Assembly (NCBI GenBank): GCA_965233625.1 | Contig: OZ247499.1 | Coordinates: 6,820,001 to 6,884,000, forward strand | DNA: 64,000 nt | Source: G965233625 sp965233625 | GTDB lineage: Bacteria > Planctomycetota > Planctomycetia > Pirellulales > Pirellulaceae | Direction of reading: 5' to 3' | Shown here: piece by piece, positions 16,295-25,112 of the stretch | Numbering within the stretch: the first letter of the stretch is position 1 | How the letters are laid out: each line of letters starts with the position of its first letter | The notes under the pieces: generated by a model | Databases searched by the model: none | The model's input: only the letters and a program-made list of their open reading frames with translations | Told to the model about the DNA's origin: nothing | Position numbers and translations under genes: made by a program

Positions 16295-17851
16295 ATGCGA
16301 AATCCGCCCGTTCACTGGTACGAAGGTGTTTTCCTTTGTCCGCAACATTTTCAGGCTGCTGAACGCAACCTGCTGGAATTGCAGCAGACGTCTGAGAAGT
16401 GGGATCACCCCTTCAATTACGGCCTGTTCAGCATTCAGTACAGCAAAGAAGCGCTCGCCAACGGCCAGTTTCAGGTGCACGCTATTGCCGCGCGGATGCG
16501 CGATGGATCGCTGGTGTCGCTGGATGCAGGCCAGGAGCCGGACCGTATTAATCTCAAGCCCGGTTTAAATGGCAACGGTCATGCGAATGGTAACGGCGCG
16601 GGCGGTCACGCCAACGGCGCTTCCAACGGCGCCAACGGGCACAGCGATGGCCTGGATGAAAAGACGCAGACCGCCACGGCGGATCTGAGCGACGCCTTTG
16701 AACAGCAGCCAGTGATCCGCATCTATCTGGCGACGCCGAAATTGAAGATGGGCCGCGCGAACGTCGCCCGCGAAGACGCCAGCAACGCGCGGTTTATTGA
16801 ATCGCAGTTGACGCTGCAGGACGAAAGCTGCGGCGGCAACGAGCGTGAAATTCAGGTCCGAAACTTGAATGTCCGGCTGATGCTCTCGACAGACGATCTG
16901 GCCGGTTACGACCTGCTGCCTGTCGCACAGGTTAAACGCGCGAGCGAAGGCGAGGCGGTACCGCAGATTGACCCCGGTTACATTCCACCGGTCATTTCCA
17001 CCGAAGCCTGGCCCGGCCTGGGCCGCGATATGGTGCGGGCGATTTACGACGTGATCGGCCAGAAGATCGACGTGCTAAGTCAGCAGGTAATCAACCGCGG
17101 GATCGGCTTCGGTTCGACCGACGCGGGCGATCTGGAACGGTTGATGATGCTGACACAGTTGAACGCTTCGTATGGCGCCCTGTCGGTGCTGGCCTTCGCC
17201 TCCTGCGTGCATCCGTTCACCGCTTATTACGAACTGTGCCGCGTGGCTGGACAACTGGCTGTGTTCAGTCGCGAACGTCGCCCGGCGCAGATGCCCGCGT
17301 ACGATCACGACGATCTGTATACGATCTTCCACACGGTGAAAGAAGCCATCACCGGCTACATTAACGCTGTCCGCGATTACGAGTTTGAACAACGGTGGTT
17401 TGCCGGTTCGGGCATGGGCATGCAGGTGACGCTGGAGCCCAAATGGTTGCACCACGGCTGGCAATGGTATGTCGGCGTGAATAAAGGCGACCTCACGCAT
17501 CAGCAGTGCAGTGAACTGCTTTCGGCAGGTGAACTGGACTGGAAGTTTGGCAGCAGCCGGCAGGTGGAGATTCTGTTCCAGCAACGCGCCCAAGGGCTGC
17601 AACTGGTGCCCGTCGATCACGCCATCCGGGCACTGCCCGCGCGGAAAGACTGGCTGTATTACGAAATTAGCCGCGACGACAGCGCTGCCTGGCGCGATGT
17701 TCAGCAGACGCAGACGCTGGCCTTGCGGCTGCGTGATTCTTTGATTGTCAACCGTGAACAGCTTGCCGGGAAGCGACAGATTGTTGTCACTCGCCGCGGC
17801 AAGAGCGTTCCGCTTGAATTCGCATTATTCGCAGTACCGGCAGAGCTATGA
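16295..17851 (+). CDS. tssK: Type VI secretion baseplate protein TssK (ImpJ/VasE family)
   Basis: This 518-aa protein begins VHWYEGVFLCPQHFQ, the hallmark of TssK, the trimeric adaptor linking a contractile baseplate to the membrane complex. The middle (LLPVAQVKRAS...IDPGYIPPVI) and the helical C-terminal region with LELCRVAGQLA-like helices also fit. Residues about 91-119 are a Gly/Asn/His-rich low-complexity insert (16565-16651). AAGG lies 7 bases before the ATG. Its stop overlaps the tssL start by 4 bases (ATGA). TssK normally works with TssE, F, G, A, VgrG and Hcp, none of which is in this window. Confidence 0.9.
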   Translation: MRNPPVHWYEGVFLCPQHFQAAERNLLELQQTSEKWDHPFNYGLFSIQYSKEALANGQFQVHAIAARMRDGSLVSLDAGQEPDRINLKPGLNGNGHANGNGAGGHANGASNGANGHSDGLDEKTQTATADLSDAFEQQPVIRIYLATPKLKMGRANVAREDASNARFIESQLTLQDESCGGNEREIQVRNLNVRLMLSTDDLAGYDLLPVAQVKRASEGEAVPQIDPGYIPPVISTEAWPGLGRDMVRAIYDVIGQKIDVLSQQVINRGIGFGSTDAGDLERLMMLTQLNASYGALSVLAFASCVHPFTAYYELCRVAGQLAVFSRERRPAQMPAYDHDDLYTIFHTVKEAITGYINAVRDYEFEQRWFAGSGMGMQVTLEPKWLHHGWQWYVGVNKGDLTHQQCSELLSAGELDWKFGSSRQVEILFQQRAQGLQLVPVDHAIRALPARKDWLYYEISRDDSAAWRDVQQTQTLALRLRDSLIVNREQLAGKRQIVVTRRGKSVPLEFALFAVPAEL

Positions 17852-18492
17852 CGCCCAAATTCGCCCAGGCGGTCGATCCGATCTTCATTGAAGTTCTGGA
17901 ACTGCTGGACCGCATCAGCCGCGACGAAAGCCCGTCGCCCCAGGAAGCCCGGCTGCGCATTGTCGCCATGTTCGATCAGGCGCAGGCGATGGTCGGCGCG
18001 CGTCCGGACTGGACGCTGGCGCGGTATGCGCTGGCGGCATGGATTGATGAAATGCTGGTCGATGCTCCGTGGGATGGCCGCGAATGGTGGAGCAACAATG
18101 TGCTGGAAGTGGAGCTGTTCAGCACGCGTCTGTGTTACGAGCAGTTCTTTGTGCAGGCCTCGCAGGCAACGATGCTGGATCGCCGTGACGCACTGGAAGT
18201 GTTCTATGTCTGCGTCGTGTTAGGCTTCCGCGGTATGTACCGCGATACGACGCTTTCGGCCGCCCTGCTGCAATCGCACGGTCTGCCTCCCGAACTGGAA
18301 ACGTGGTTGAAACAGGCGGCGATGACCATCCGCCTGGGACAGGGCCGGCCGGCGTTGTCTTCGCGACTGCGCGAAATCCGGGGCGCCGCGCCGTTGCGGC
18401 GGCGGGCAATGATGGTCTGGTCGTGGCTGGCGGCGGTGATGCTGACGGCCTGTAATCTTGTGGTCTACATGCTGTACTGGCGACACTCATGA
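17848..18492 (+). CDS. tssL: Type VI secretion inner-membrane protein TssL (DotU family)
   Basis: This 214-aa protein is of the DotU/TssL type. The helical cytoplasmic domain has ARYALAAWIDEMLVDAPWDG and FYVCVVLGFRGMYR, both typical. A single C-terminal helix (about 190-208, VWSWLAAVMLTACNLVVYML) anchors it, leaving almost nothing in the periplasm. In known systems TssL binds TssM in the inner membrane and TssK in the cytoplasm. There is no peptidoglycan-binding extension. It is translationally coupled at both ends by ATGA overlaps. Confidence 0.9.
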   Translation: MTPKFAQAVDPIFIEVLELLDRISRDESPSPQEARLRIVAMFDQAQAMVGARPDWTLARYALAAWIDEMLVDAPWDGREWWSNNVLEVELFSTRLCYEQFFVQASQATMLDRRDALEVFYVCVVLGFRGMYRDTTLSAALLQSHGLPPELETWLKQAAMTIRLGQGRPALSSRLREIRGAAPLRRRAMMVWSWLAAVMLTACNLVVYMLYWRHS

Positions 18493-20216
18493 GCGTACCC
18501 AATCCTTCCAGCCTTCCGCCCGGAGTCACACCGCCTGCACCAGGCGGCTGGTGGAGCCGTATTTTTGGCGCTGCGGATGAAGGTGCGGATCTTGCCCAGA
18601 AACGCCCGCTGGTGGAGCGCGGCTGGAACTGGCTGATGAGCTGGTCGCTGGCGGCGCGAGTCGCCTGGATCGTGTTCGCCTGCCTGGTGGCGCTGGTGCT
18701 GCTGACGTGGCTGGTGCTTTACGACCCTGCCAGCATTCCAGCTGCTTACGCGCTCAGTCCGTGGCGGATTGTGGCGGTGTGCGGTCTGGTCGTCGCCATT
18801 CCACTGATCGTTTATCAAGGCCTGCGCCTCTGGCTGGAAGTCGAGCCAGGCGCCTTTCCCGATATCGACTTCGCCTGGAACGCGGGGCTGGAAGCACTCA
18901 GCCGCAATGGCCTGTCGCTAGAGAATACGCCGCTGTTTCTGGTGCTTGGTTCGCCGGGCGATGAACTGGAACGCAGCGTGATTGATGCGGCGCAACTGAA
19001 TCTGCGCATCCGTGGGGCGCCGGAAGGCGCTTCGCCGCTGCACTGGTATGGCAACGCCGAGGGCATCTATCTGATGTGTACGGACGTGGGCTGGGCCAGC
19101 GCGCTGGCCACGGTGAAGCAGAAAATCGTGCGCCGCAAAGAACGGTCCGCTGCCGGTGACGAAACGGATACGGACAAAGAAAAAGAACCAGATATGTCGC
19201 GGGCGACAATCATGCCCGGCGTGCTGCAAGCGGTGAATATCCCGGAACCACAACCACGCGGTACGGTGCGCGATTCTTCCGGCGCCATCGGCGGCGCGGT
19301 GCCGAAAAATGCAGCGGGTCAAAGTACACGCGGCACGATGCTGATGCAGGCGAACATTCTCAGTGATAGCGACGCCTCGCCGCGTAATGCAGCTACACGG
19401 GCGGTGGAGGATCATCCTGTGCTGGTGACTTCGCACGCTTCCAGCGAGCAGTTGCAACGGCTGGAATATGTCTGCCAGATGCTACAACGCGCACGCGGTT
19501 CGCTGTGTACGCTCAACGGCGTGGTGGCCATGCTGCCATTCGATCTGATTCAGGGCCGTGCTTCGGAGAGCGAAGAACTGCAGCAGGCGGTCCGCGCGGA
19601 TCTGATGACGGTACAGGATACGCTGAATCTGCGCTGCCCTGTGACAGCACTTGTCACCGGTCTGGAGCGGGAAACAGGCTTCCGTGAACTGGTGCTCCGC
19701 GCCGGTCATAATCAGGCCTCCGGGCAGCGGTTCGGCCGGCGGTACGATGTCCGCGCGACAGCCACGGCGGAAGATATGGCGGCCCTGGGCGTGCATGTCT
19801 GCGGCGCCTTCGAAGACTGGGTGTATAGCCTGTTCCGCGAGAGCGACGTGCTGGCCCGCCCCGGTAATACCCGCCTCTACGGGCTGTTATGTAAGGTCCG
19901 CTGTGTGCTGAAACTTCGCCTCAGCGAGATCCTGGCCGACGGCTTTGGTTACGACGCGCAGCGTGCGCCGCATGAAACGCCGTTGATGTTCAGCGGCTGT
20001 TATTTTGGCGCGACCGGTTCCACACGCGATAAGCAGGCGTTTGTGAAAGGCGTCTTCGACAAGATGATCGAAGAGCAGGAGCAGGTGGAATGGACCCGCC
20101 AGGCGCTGCGGCGGGAACACCGCTATGGCTGGATGGCCGCGCTGGCAATTTTGATCAGCGGCGGGCTTTGCATTAGTCTAGGCTATATGTTGCTGGCCCA
20201 TTTCTTCAACGGTTAA
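18489..20216 (+). CDS. Short TssM/IcmF-like protein lacking the periplasmic domain
   Basis: This 575-aa protein has two N-terminal helices (about 57-78 and 92-112), a cytoplasmic domain, and a last helix at about 549-570 followed by only a few residues. That is the order TM1-TM2-cytoplasmic domain-TM3 of TssM, but the usual periplasmic part of roughly 700 aa is missing. The P-loop place, following LFLVLG, reads GSPGDELE instead of GxPGSGKT, so nucleotide binding is unlikely. LHWYGNAEGIYLMCTD matches the place of the Walker B strand. A charged, low-complexity linker (about 210-305) is inserted, and the later GLERETGFREL region is IcmF-like. I infer TssM from gene order and these features; no alignment was run. 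Confidence 0.75.
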   Translation: MSVPNPSSLPPGVTPPAPGGWWSRIFGAADEGADLAQKRPLVERGWNWLMSWSLAARVAWIVFACLVALVLLTWLVLYDPASIPAAYALSPWRIVAVCGLVVAIPLIVYQGLRLWLEVEPGAFPDIDFAWNAGLEALSRNGLSLENTPLFLVLGSPGDELERSVIDAAQLNLRIRGAPEGASPLHWYGNAEGIYLMCTDVGWASALATVKQKIVRRKERSAAGDETDTDKEKEPDMSRATIMPGVLQAVNIPEPQPRGTVRDSSGAIGGAVPKNAAGQSTRGTMLMQANILSDSDASPRNAATRAVEDHPVLVTSHASSEQLQRLEYVCQMLQRARGSLCTLNGVVAMLPFDLIQGRASESEELQQAVRADLMTVQDTLNLRCPVTALVTGLERETGFRELVLRAGHNQASGQRFGRRYDVRATATAEDMAALGVHVCGAFEDWVYSLFRESDVLARPGNTRLYGLLCKVRCVLKLRLSEILADGFGYDAQRAPHETPLMFSGCYFGATGSTRDKQAFVKGVFDKMIEEQEQVEWTRQALRREHRYGWMAALAILISGGLCISLGYMLLAHFFNG

Positions 20217-20316
20217 CGCGCGCGTTCTCGCTTCGTCGTTTTAGTTGGGTGCGGCAATTCCAACGATAGCCCCACACTTCTGCCCCGGTAGAAGCTGATG
20301 AATGCGAGGTTGACTG

Positions 20317-21291
20317 ATGTATCGCCGTAACGCCGGCAGGTTTCTAAAAATCGCGATGGTGCTAGTCCCCCTGCTGGCAACTCTGCCTTTGGGGGCGACA
20401 AACGCGGTGGCGGAACCGGTTGAGCTAACCATTGCCGGTACGAACTACATGCAGGTTCACCTAACGGGCGAGCGGCAGATCCAATGTACGAGCAAGTACC
20501 ACAACGTAGATCTGAAGGCGCCCTTTGTCTCTGCCTTCATGCTTAATTCCAGCCAGTTCAATCTGCTGGCGCCCGGCGCGAAAGTAAAACCCGGCGATAC
20601 ATGGACCGCCGACGCGTTCGCCGTGCGGTTTTCAGATTCGCTGCACCGCAGCAAAAAATATCAGCCCGCCAATGCGGCGGACAAAGCGGCGTTAGCGCGT
20701 TGGCTTGGTTCGTCCCTGCGTGAGAAGCATTGGGAAGCGTCCGGGCAGATGCAGATCCGGCTGGCGGAAGTCACAGACGGAAAGGCTGTGCTGAGCCTGA
20801 AGGGTTTGCTGGGCGGTCTTGATACCGGGAAGATGGGTAGCCGGTATGGGCCTAATAATTGGGTCAAGAACAGCCGTGTTGACGTCACGGGTAAGTTAGT
20901 GGTGCGGTTGAGCGATGGGCAGGTTCTGGATTTCTCTATCCAGGGGAAGGGTAATGTGGACGGCGTGTATTACACGTCCAGTTCTACTCCGGGCGATAAG
21001 TTCACCGCGACGATTTCCCTGAAGACACTTGCCATTGAGAAGCTGGATGCGGAAAACTTTGATGAAGCAACGCTGCTGATTCAGCAGCTGGGCCATCCGC
21101 GTTACCGGCTGCGTGAGAAAGCGTCGCGGGAGCTGGAGCAGCTGGGGCCTTCGATCCGCATGTTGCTAGAAGATGCACGTCAGAACAATGAGGATCTGGA
21201 AATCCGGGTCCGCGCCTCCCGGATCATCGCGACTTTTCCGAAGAAGCCCGTCAACAGTAACGGGACGCCGCCTGATGACGTTCTGCCTTAA
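20317..21291 (+). CDS. Secreted hypothetical protein
   Basis: This 324-aa protein has an N-terminal signal (hydrophobic AMVLVPLLATLPLGATNAVAEP). The central 220 residues are beta-rich and resemble planctomycete exported proteins with no assigned role. The last 80 residues (EATLLIQQLGHPRYRLREKASRELEQLGP) look like one HEAT-type helical repeat pair. It lies 100 bases after the tss-like cluster and may be separate. I do not recognise a function. Confidence 0.75.
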   Translation: MYRRNAGRFLKIAMVLVPLLATLPLGATNAVAEPVELTIAGTNYMQVHLTGERQIQCTSKYHNVDLKAPFVSAFMLNSSQFNLLAPGAKVKPGDTWTADAFAVRFSDSLHRSKKYQPANAADKAALARWLGSSLREKHWEASGQMQIRLAEVTDGKAVLSLKGLLGGLDTGKMGSRYGPNNWVKNSRVDVTGKLVVRLSDGQVLDFSIQGKGNVDGVYYTSSSTPGDKFTATISLKTLAIEKLDAENFDEATLLIQQLGHPRYRLREKASRELEQLGPSIRMLLEDARQNNEDLEIRVRASRIIATFPKKPVNSNGTPPDDVLP

Positions 21292-21498
21292 AACCTCACG
21301 GTTCCGGCAGAGCCTCATGCGCCGGTTGTAGGGTTTGCATTCCAGTTCTGTTGTTTGTCTGTTCACTAATGGCGCCTATCCAATGGCGTTTTGTTGCCGT
21401 GCTTTCTGCGTGACCTAAGCTTTTAACAGCCGCTTCCGCGCGAGATTCTCCCGGAGGCGAGCCTACGTTTAAGTCTGTTTGATCGCGGAAATTGTTTG

Positions 21499-23136
21499 AT
21501 GCCAACACTAGTCCCAGCGCCCCCCAAGCCGCGCCTTAGCGAGCCGCTTGAGCTGGATTCCTATTGCGAAGCGATGCACCGCTGGTTCGACTCACCGTGC
21601 CTTATCTGGGACGGTGCGTCGGGTGAGTTGCTGCGCGGTGACGATAACCTGCCACCGCTCGATCCCAGCGTACTTGCCCCGTTGTCACGCGTGGTGGCCG
21701 ATCAGTTCAAGCCGCAGTTTGTTGCGGATGCAGAAACGGTCGGCGTGTACGCCATCCCTGTTGCAGCGCCCGAAAGCCGGCGCCTGACGTTGATGATGCC
21801 GCTGGCGATGCGCGATGTTGAACATGGTGACAATATCCGCGACGCAGCTTCGGTCCTTGGTCTAAGTCTCGCGCAGTCGCTGAACTGGATCACCGCGCGG
21901 AAGAAATGGGACCCTGCTGTCGTGCAGCTGCTGGGCGAGTCTGTCTTCGAGCAGCTTCAGAGCGAAGCCAAGGCGACAAAGCTAGAGAAAGAAATCGATT
22001 CGATCTCCAACAATCTCACGTCAACGTATGAAGAAATCTCGCTGTTGTACGGCGTGATTGACAACCTGCGGATTTCGAAGACGGACGAGGAACTTGCGGG
22101 GCTGGCGCTGGAATGGTTGCGGGATTGTATTCCCGCCGCGGGCCTGGCGATGATGCTTCTGCCCAATGCCGAAGAAGGTACGTACGATACGCGGACAAGC
22201 AATCTGCTACTGGACACCGGTGATTGCCCGGTTGATGAGGCAGCTTTCACCGCGCTGCTGGACCAGTGCAATCTGCGACCCGGGCAGATGCCGTTTGTCG
22301 CCAATCTGAACGTCACCTCGCGGGATGAATGGCGGCATACAGGCGTCCGGCAGGTCATCGTGGCGCCGATGTCTGAAGGCGATTGCATCTTCGGCTACGT
22401 GGCGGCGTTTAATCACATCGAAGACGATGAGTTTGGCACCATCGAAGCGAGCCTGTTGCGGTCGGTGGCCAGTATCCTGGGCATTCACGCTGGCAACCGC
22501 GATCTTTACCGCGCACAGGCGGACTTCCTGGCCAGTGTTGTCCGGGCGATGACTTCGGCGATTGACGCCAAAGACCCTTACACCTGCGGTCACAGCGACC
22601 GGGTCGCCCGCGTTTCCGTGCGGCTGGCTCAGGAGATGGATTGCGACAGCAACTTCGTCAGTATGCTTTACATGGCCGGGCTGCTGCACGATGTCGGCAA
22701 GATTGGTATCGATGACAATGTGTTGCGGAAACCGGGCAAGCTATCCGACGCAGAATACGAACATATCAAAATGCACCCGGAACTTGGCTTCAAGATTCTG
22801 GCCGACATCCGCCAGTTGCGGGATTGTCTGCCCGTGGTGCTGCATCATCACGAGCAATGGGACGGCGGCGGCTATCCACACGGTATTGCCGGGGAAGATA
22901 TCCCGCTTTCAGCACGGATAACTGCCGTGGCAGACGCCTACGATGCGATGTCCAGCGATCGTCCGTACCGCAAAGGGATGCCGATGGCGAAGGTGGATGG
23001 CATCCTTCGCGACGGCGCGGGCACGCAGTGGGACCCCGATGTGATCGATGCGTTCTTCGCCGCCCACGACGACATTCTCGCCATCAGCAAGAGCGAACGC
23101 GAGAATCTTAGTTTAGATGTCGAACAGTGGAATTAG
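21499..23136 (+). CDS. GAF and HD-GYP domain protein (probable cyclic-di-GMP phosphodiesterase)
   Basis: This 545-aa cytoplasmic protein has an uncharacterised N-terminal region, a coiled-coil (about 150-190), a GAF-like domain (about 185-335) and an HD-GYP domain (about 350-530). The active-site set is complete: HSDRVARVS, HD in GLLHDVGKIGI near 398, MHPELG, LHHHEQWDGGGYP near 450-460 and VADAYDAM. HD-GYP enzymes degrade cyclic di-GMP, and the GAF domain probably senses a ligand. ATG at 21499 is preferred over TTG at 21496. It stands alone. Confidence 0.92.
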   Translation: MPTLVPAPPKPRLSEPLELDSYCEAMHRWFDSPCLIWDGASGELLRGDDNLPPLDPSVLAPLSRVVADQFKPQFVADAETVGVYAIPVAAPESRRLTLMMPLAMRDVEHGDNIRDAASVLGLSLAQSLNWITARKKWDPAVVQLLGESVFEQLQSEAKATKLEKEIDSISNNLTSTYEEISLLYGVIDNLRISKTDEELAGLALEWLRDCIPAAGLAMMLLPNAEEGTYDTRTSNLLLDTGDCPVDEAAFTALLDQCNLRPGQMPFVANLNVTSRDEWRHTGVRQVIVAPMSEGDCIFGYVAAFNHIEDDEFGTIEASLLRSVASILGIHAGNRDLYRAQADFLASVVRAMTSAIDAKDPYTCGHSDRVARVSVRLAQEMDCDSNFVSMLYMAGLLHDVGKIGIDDNVLRKPGKLSDAEYEHIKMHPELGFKILADIRQLRDCLPVVLHHHEQWDGGGYPHGIAGEDIPLSARITAVADAYDAMSSDRPYRKGMPMAKVDGILRDGAGTQWDPDVIDAFFAAHDDILAISKSERENLSLDVEQWN

Positions 23137-23176
23137 ACGCCGGCAGTGAATTGCCCGCATCGTCCTGCTGGATCGA

Positions 23177-23437
23177 CTAACCGCCCGCCACTGGCGCGAT
23201 GAACAACAATTCATCGCCATCCTGCAGTGGTGTAGCTGGCGGCTTGCCCACGGCGCCTACATGTGCGCCGTTCCGCGCGATGAGGCAGGATGCAGGCAGC
23301 GTGACATCCGCCGGCAACGAATCCGACAGTGCGGCGATCGCATCGGGCAGCGTGGCGCCGTCTGGAAGTTCAAACGCGTTTTCTGCGGCGCCCGATTGAT
23401 GGTAATTGCGGCCGGTGAATTCAATGCGGATTTTCAT
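23177..23437 (-). CDS. MoaD/ThiS family ubiquitin-like sulfur carrier
   Basis: This 86-aa protein has a beta-grasp MoaD/ThiS fold pattern, with a conserved C-terminal DELLFIAPVAGG. The terminal Gly-Gly is the part adenylated and thiocarboxylated in this family. I chose the internal ATG at 23437 because it begins the first beta strand (MKIRIEFTG). It is 17 bases downstream of the ThiF-like gene. It may serve molybdopterin, thiamine or another sulfur-transfer route; nothing here decides which. Confidence 0.88.
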   Translation of the reverse strand: MKIRIEFTGRNYHQSGAAENAFELPDGATLPDAIAALSDSLPADVTLPASCLIARNGAHVGAVGKPPATPLQDGDELLFIAPVAGG

Positions 23438-23454
23438 CGTGCTGCTGCTTCTGG

Positions 23455-24162
23455 CTAAATCGAAATTCTGGTGACGTTCGCGCGGAAACCGTCGTAAACC
23501 AGCATCGTATCCCACAACGGCTGGCCATCGCCCGAAAGGACTTTAATCGCCTCCAGCGCCGCGAGTGAGCCAGTAGCTGCGGAGATGGCGCCGACGACGG
23601 GGAACAGTTCTTCAAAAGGCGGTGGTTCCGGATACACGCGGTCCAGGTAGGGTTGATCGCCTGGTTTGAAGACCATCAGCGTACCCGTCATGCCCCACTG
23701 CGCCGCGTCGATAAACGGAATGCCCGCATCCTGCGCTGCCCGGCTGAGCCGTAATCTTTCTTCAAACGTGGGCGGGCACGAAACGATTAGATCGCAGCGG
23801 GTGGCAAGTTCCTCAGCTTCGGCGTCGTCAGGTTCGTGATCGATGGCTTCGACTTGAATGAACTGGTTGAGCGAACGCAGATAGCTGGCGAAGTGCGGCG
23901 CACGCGGCTGGCCTAAGCCGGCTTCACTGCCCAGCACCTGGCGGTTGAGATCGGGGGAAATAAGCTCCCCGCCGTGCGCAATGATCACCGTGCCCACGCC
24001 TGCCATGGCAAGCATCTGCGCGGCAGGTCCGCCCATTCCGCCGGTGCGGGTGATCAGCACGGTGGATTGCTTCAGACGAAGCTGCCCTTGCTCTGTCAGC
24101 ACGCCATCGCCCATCTGGCGGGCGTACCGCTTGCGTTCTTCATCTGTTAGCTGTGTCGTCAT
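23455..24162 (-). CDS. ThiF/MoeB/HesA family adenylyltransferase (E1-like), divergent
   Basis: This 235-aa protein has the E1-like nucleotide motif TGGMGGPAAQMLAMAGVG at 40-57 and the NRQ arginine motif at 73-75 (DLNRQVLG). The family normally has an Asp-containing TDN near 130; here the sequence is SCPPTF, so the Mg-binding Asp appears lost. I see no CxxC zinc pairs and no obvious catalytic Cys. It therefore could be an altered activating enzyme for the MoaD-like partner encoded directly downstream, or one with changed chemistry. I chose the ATG at 24162, 4 bases past the ABC stop; 24186 is an alternative that overlaps it. Confidence 0.85.
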   Translation of the reverse strand: MTTQLTDEERKRYARQMGDGVLTEQGQLRLKQSTVLITRTGGMGGPAAQMLAMAGVGTVIIAHGGELISPDLNRQVLGSEAGLGQPRAPHFASYLRSLNQFIQVEAIDHEPDDAEAEELATRCDLIVSCPPTFEERLRLSRAAQDAGIPFIDAAQWGMTGTLMVFKPGDQPYLDRVYPEPPPFEELFPVVGAISAATGSLAALEAIKVLSGDGQPLWDTMLVYDGFRANVTRISI

Positions 24163-24166
24163 GCGG

Positions 24167-24916
24167 TTATTTCTCGCTGCCATCACGCGTTAACGCCAGG
24201 AACAACTGTTCCAGCGATTCGTCTTCAACTTCTATCTGCTCTTCCGTCAGACGTTTTTGCAGGTCAGCCACAGTGCCCAGAAAAACCACTTCGCCCAACT
24301 GGAACACGCCGATGCGGTCGGCAATCTGTTCCGCCACATGCAGCGTATGCGTTGACATAAACACCGTGCGGCCCGCGGCCACGTAGCCACGCAGCAGGTC
24401 TTTGACCAGCCGCATACTGCGCGGGTCGAGTCCCACCATCGGCTCGTCAACGATAAGCACATCTGGCTGGTGCAGCAGGGCGGAAGCAAACACGACCCGC
24501 TGTTTCATGCCGTGCGAGTAGCTTTCGGAAAGGTGGTCGACAAAGTCTTCCAGTTCAAACGCTTTGATCTGCTCTTCGATAGCGGCTGCTGCTTCATCCG
24601 GTTTCAGCCCGTACATATCGGCTGTGAACTGCAGGAATTCGCGGCCAGAAAGTTTGTCGTACAGATAAGGTTCATCTGGCACATAGCCGGTGCGCCGGTT
24701 CGCTTCCCGCGGGGCGGCGACCACGTCGTGGCCGCAGATTTTTACGGCGCCTGAATCGGGCCGTAAGAGACTGACCAGCATCTTGATGGTCGTGGTCTTA
24801 CCGGCGCCGTTGGGACCCAGAAACGCGAACAACTGACCCGGCGGAATGGTTAAGTTAAGCCCCTTCACAGCAACTTTTTTGCCGTAGCTGCGGGTGGCGT
24901 TGATAAGTTCAATCAT
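24167..24916 (-). CDS. ABC transporter ATP-binding protein (export/NodI-like type)
   Basis: This 249-aa protein has a full ATPase set: Walker A GPNGAGKTTT at 34-43, signature YSHGMKQR near 133-140, Walker B VLIVDEPMVGLD near 153-164, and the switch His in MSTHTLHVAEQ. The type resembles CcmA/multidrug-like ATPases that act with a separate permease. No permease is adjacent. The start at 24916 (MIELINATRSYG) was chosen over longer frames because it is the family's normal start. The stop is 4 bases before the ThiF-like start, so the three genes probably form one leftward operon. Confidence 0.93.
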   Translation of the reverse strand: MIELINATRSYGKKVAVKGLNLTIPPGQLFAFLGPNGAGKTTTIKMLVSLLRPDSGAVKICGHDVVAAPREANRRTGYVPDEPYLYDKLSGREFLQFTADMYGLKPDEAAAAIEEQIKAFELEDFVDHLSESYSHGMKQRVVFASALLHQPDVLIVDEPMVGLDPRSMRLVKDLLRGYVAAGRTVFMSTHTLHVAEQIADRIGVFQLGEVVFLGTVADLQKRLTEEQIEVEDESLEQLFLALTRDGSEK

Positions 24917-25100
24917 TGAGTTCGGCCGTTGCCAGTAGAGGTCGCTGCACCGTTTTATAAGCCGTGCCACGCGCGACGGCCACTCCCCTGCCCTGCCCTT
25001 TGCACCACGATTGGTTGTCGCACGCGCTTGCAGGCGGTACGTTGAGCAGCAGAGGATGTAGCGATTCTGCAAAACTACAAAATGCCTTCCATATGCGAAG

Positions 25101-25106
25101 AAGGAG
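25101..25106 (+). promoter_or_regulatory. Ribosome binding site of the DUF1559-like lipoprotein gene
   Basis: AAGGAG lies 6 bases before ATG 25113. It is stronger than most sites in the window and supports this start. Confidence 0.6.
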
Positions 25107-25112
25107 CAAACA

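Noticed and set aside
18489..20216. Possibility that this protein is an unrelated GTPase or ATPase
   Set aside because: No intact P-loop is present, and gene order plus three-helix topology fit TssM better.
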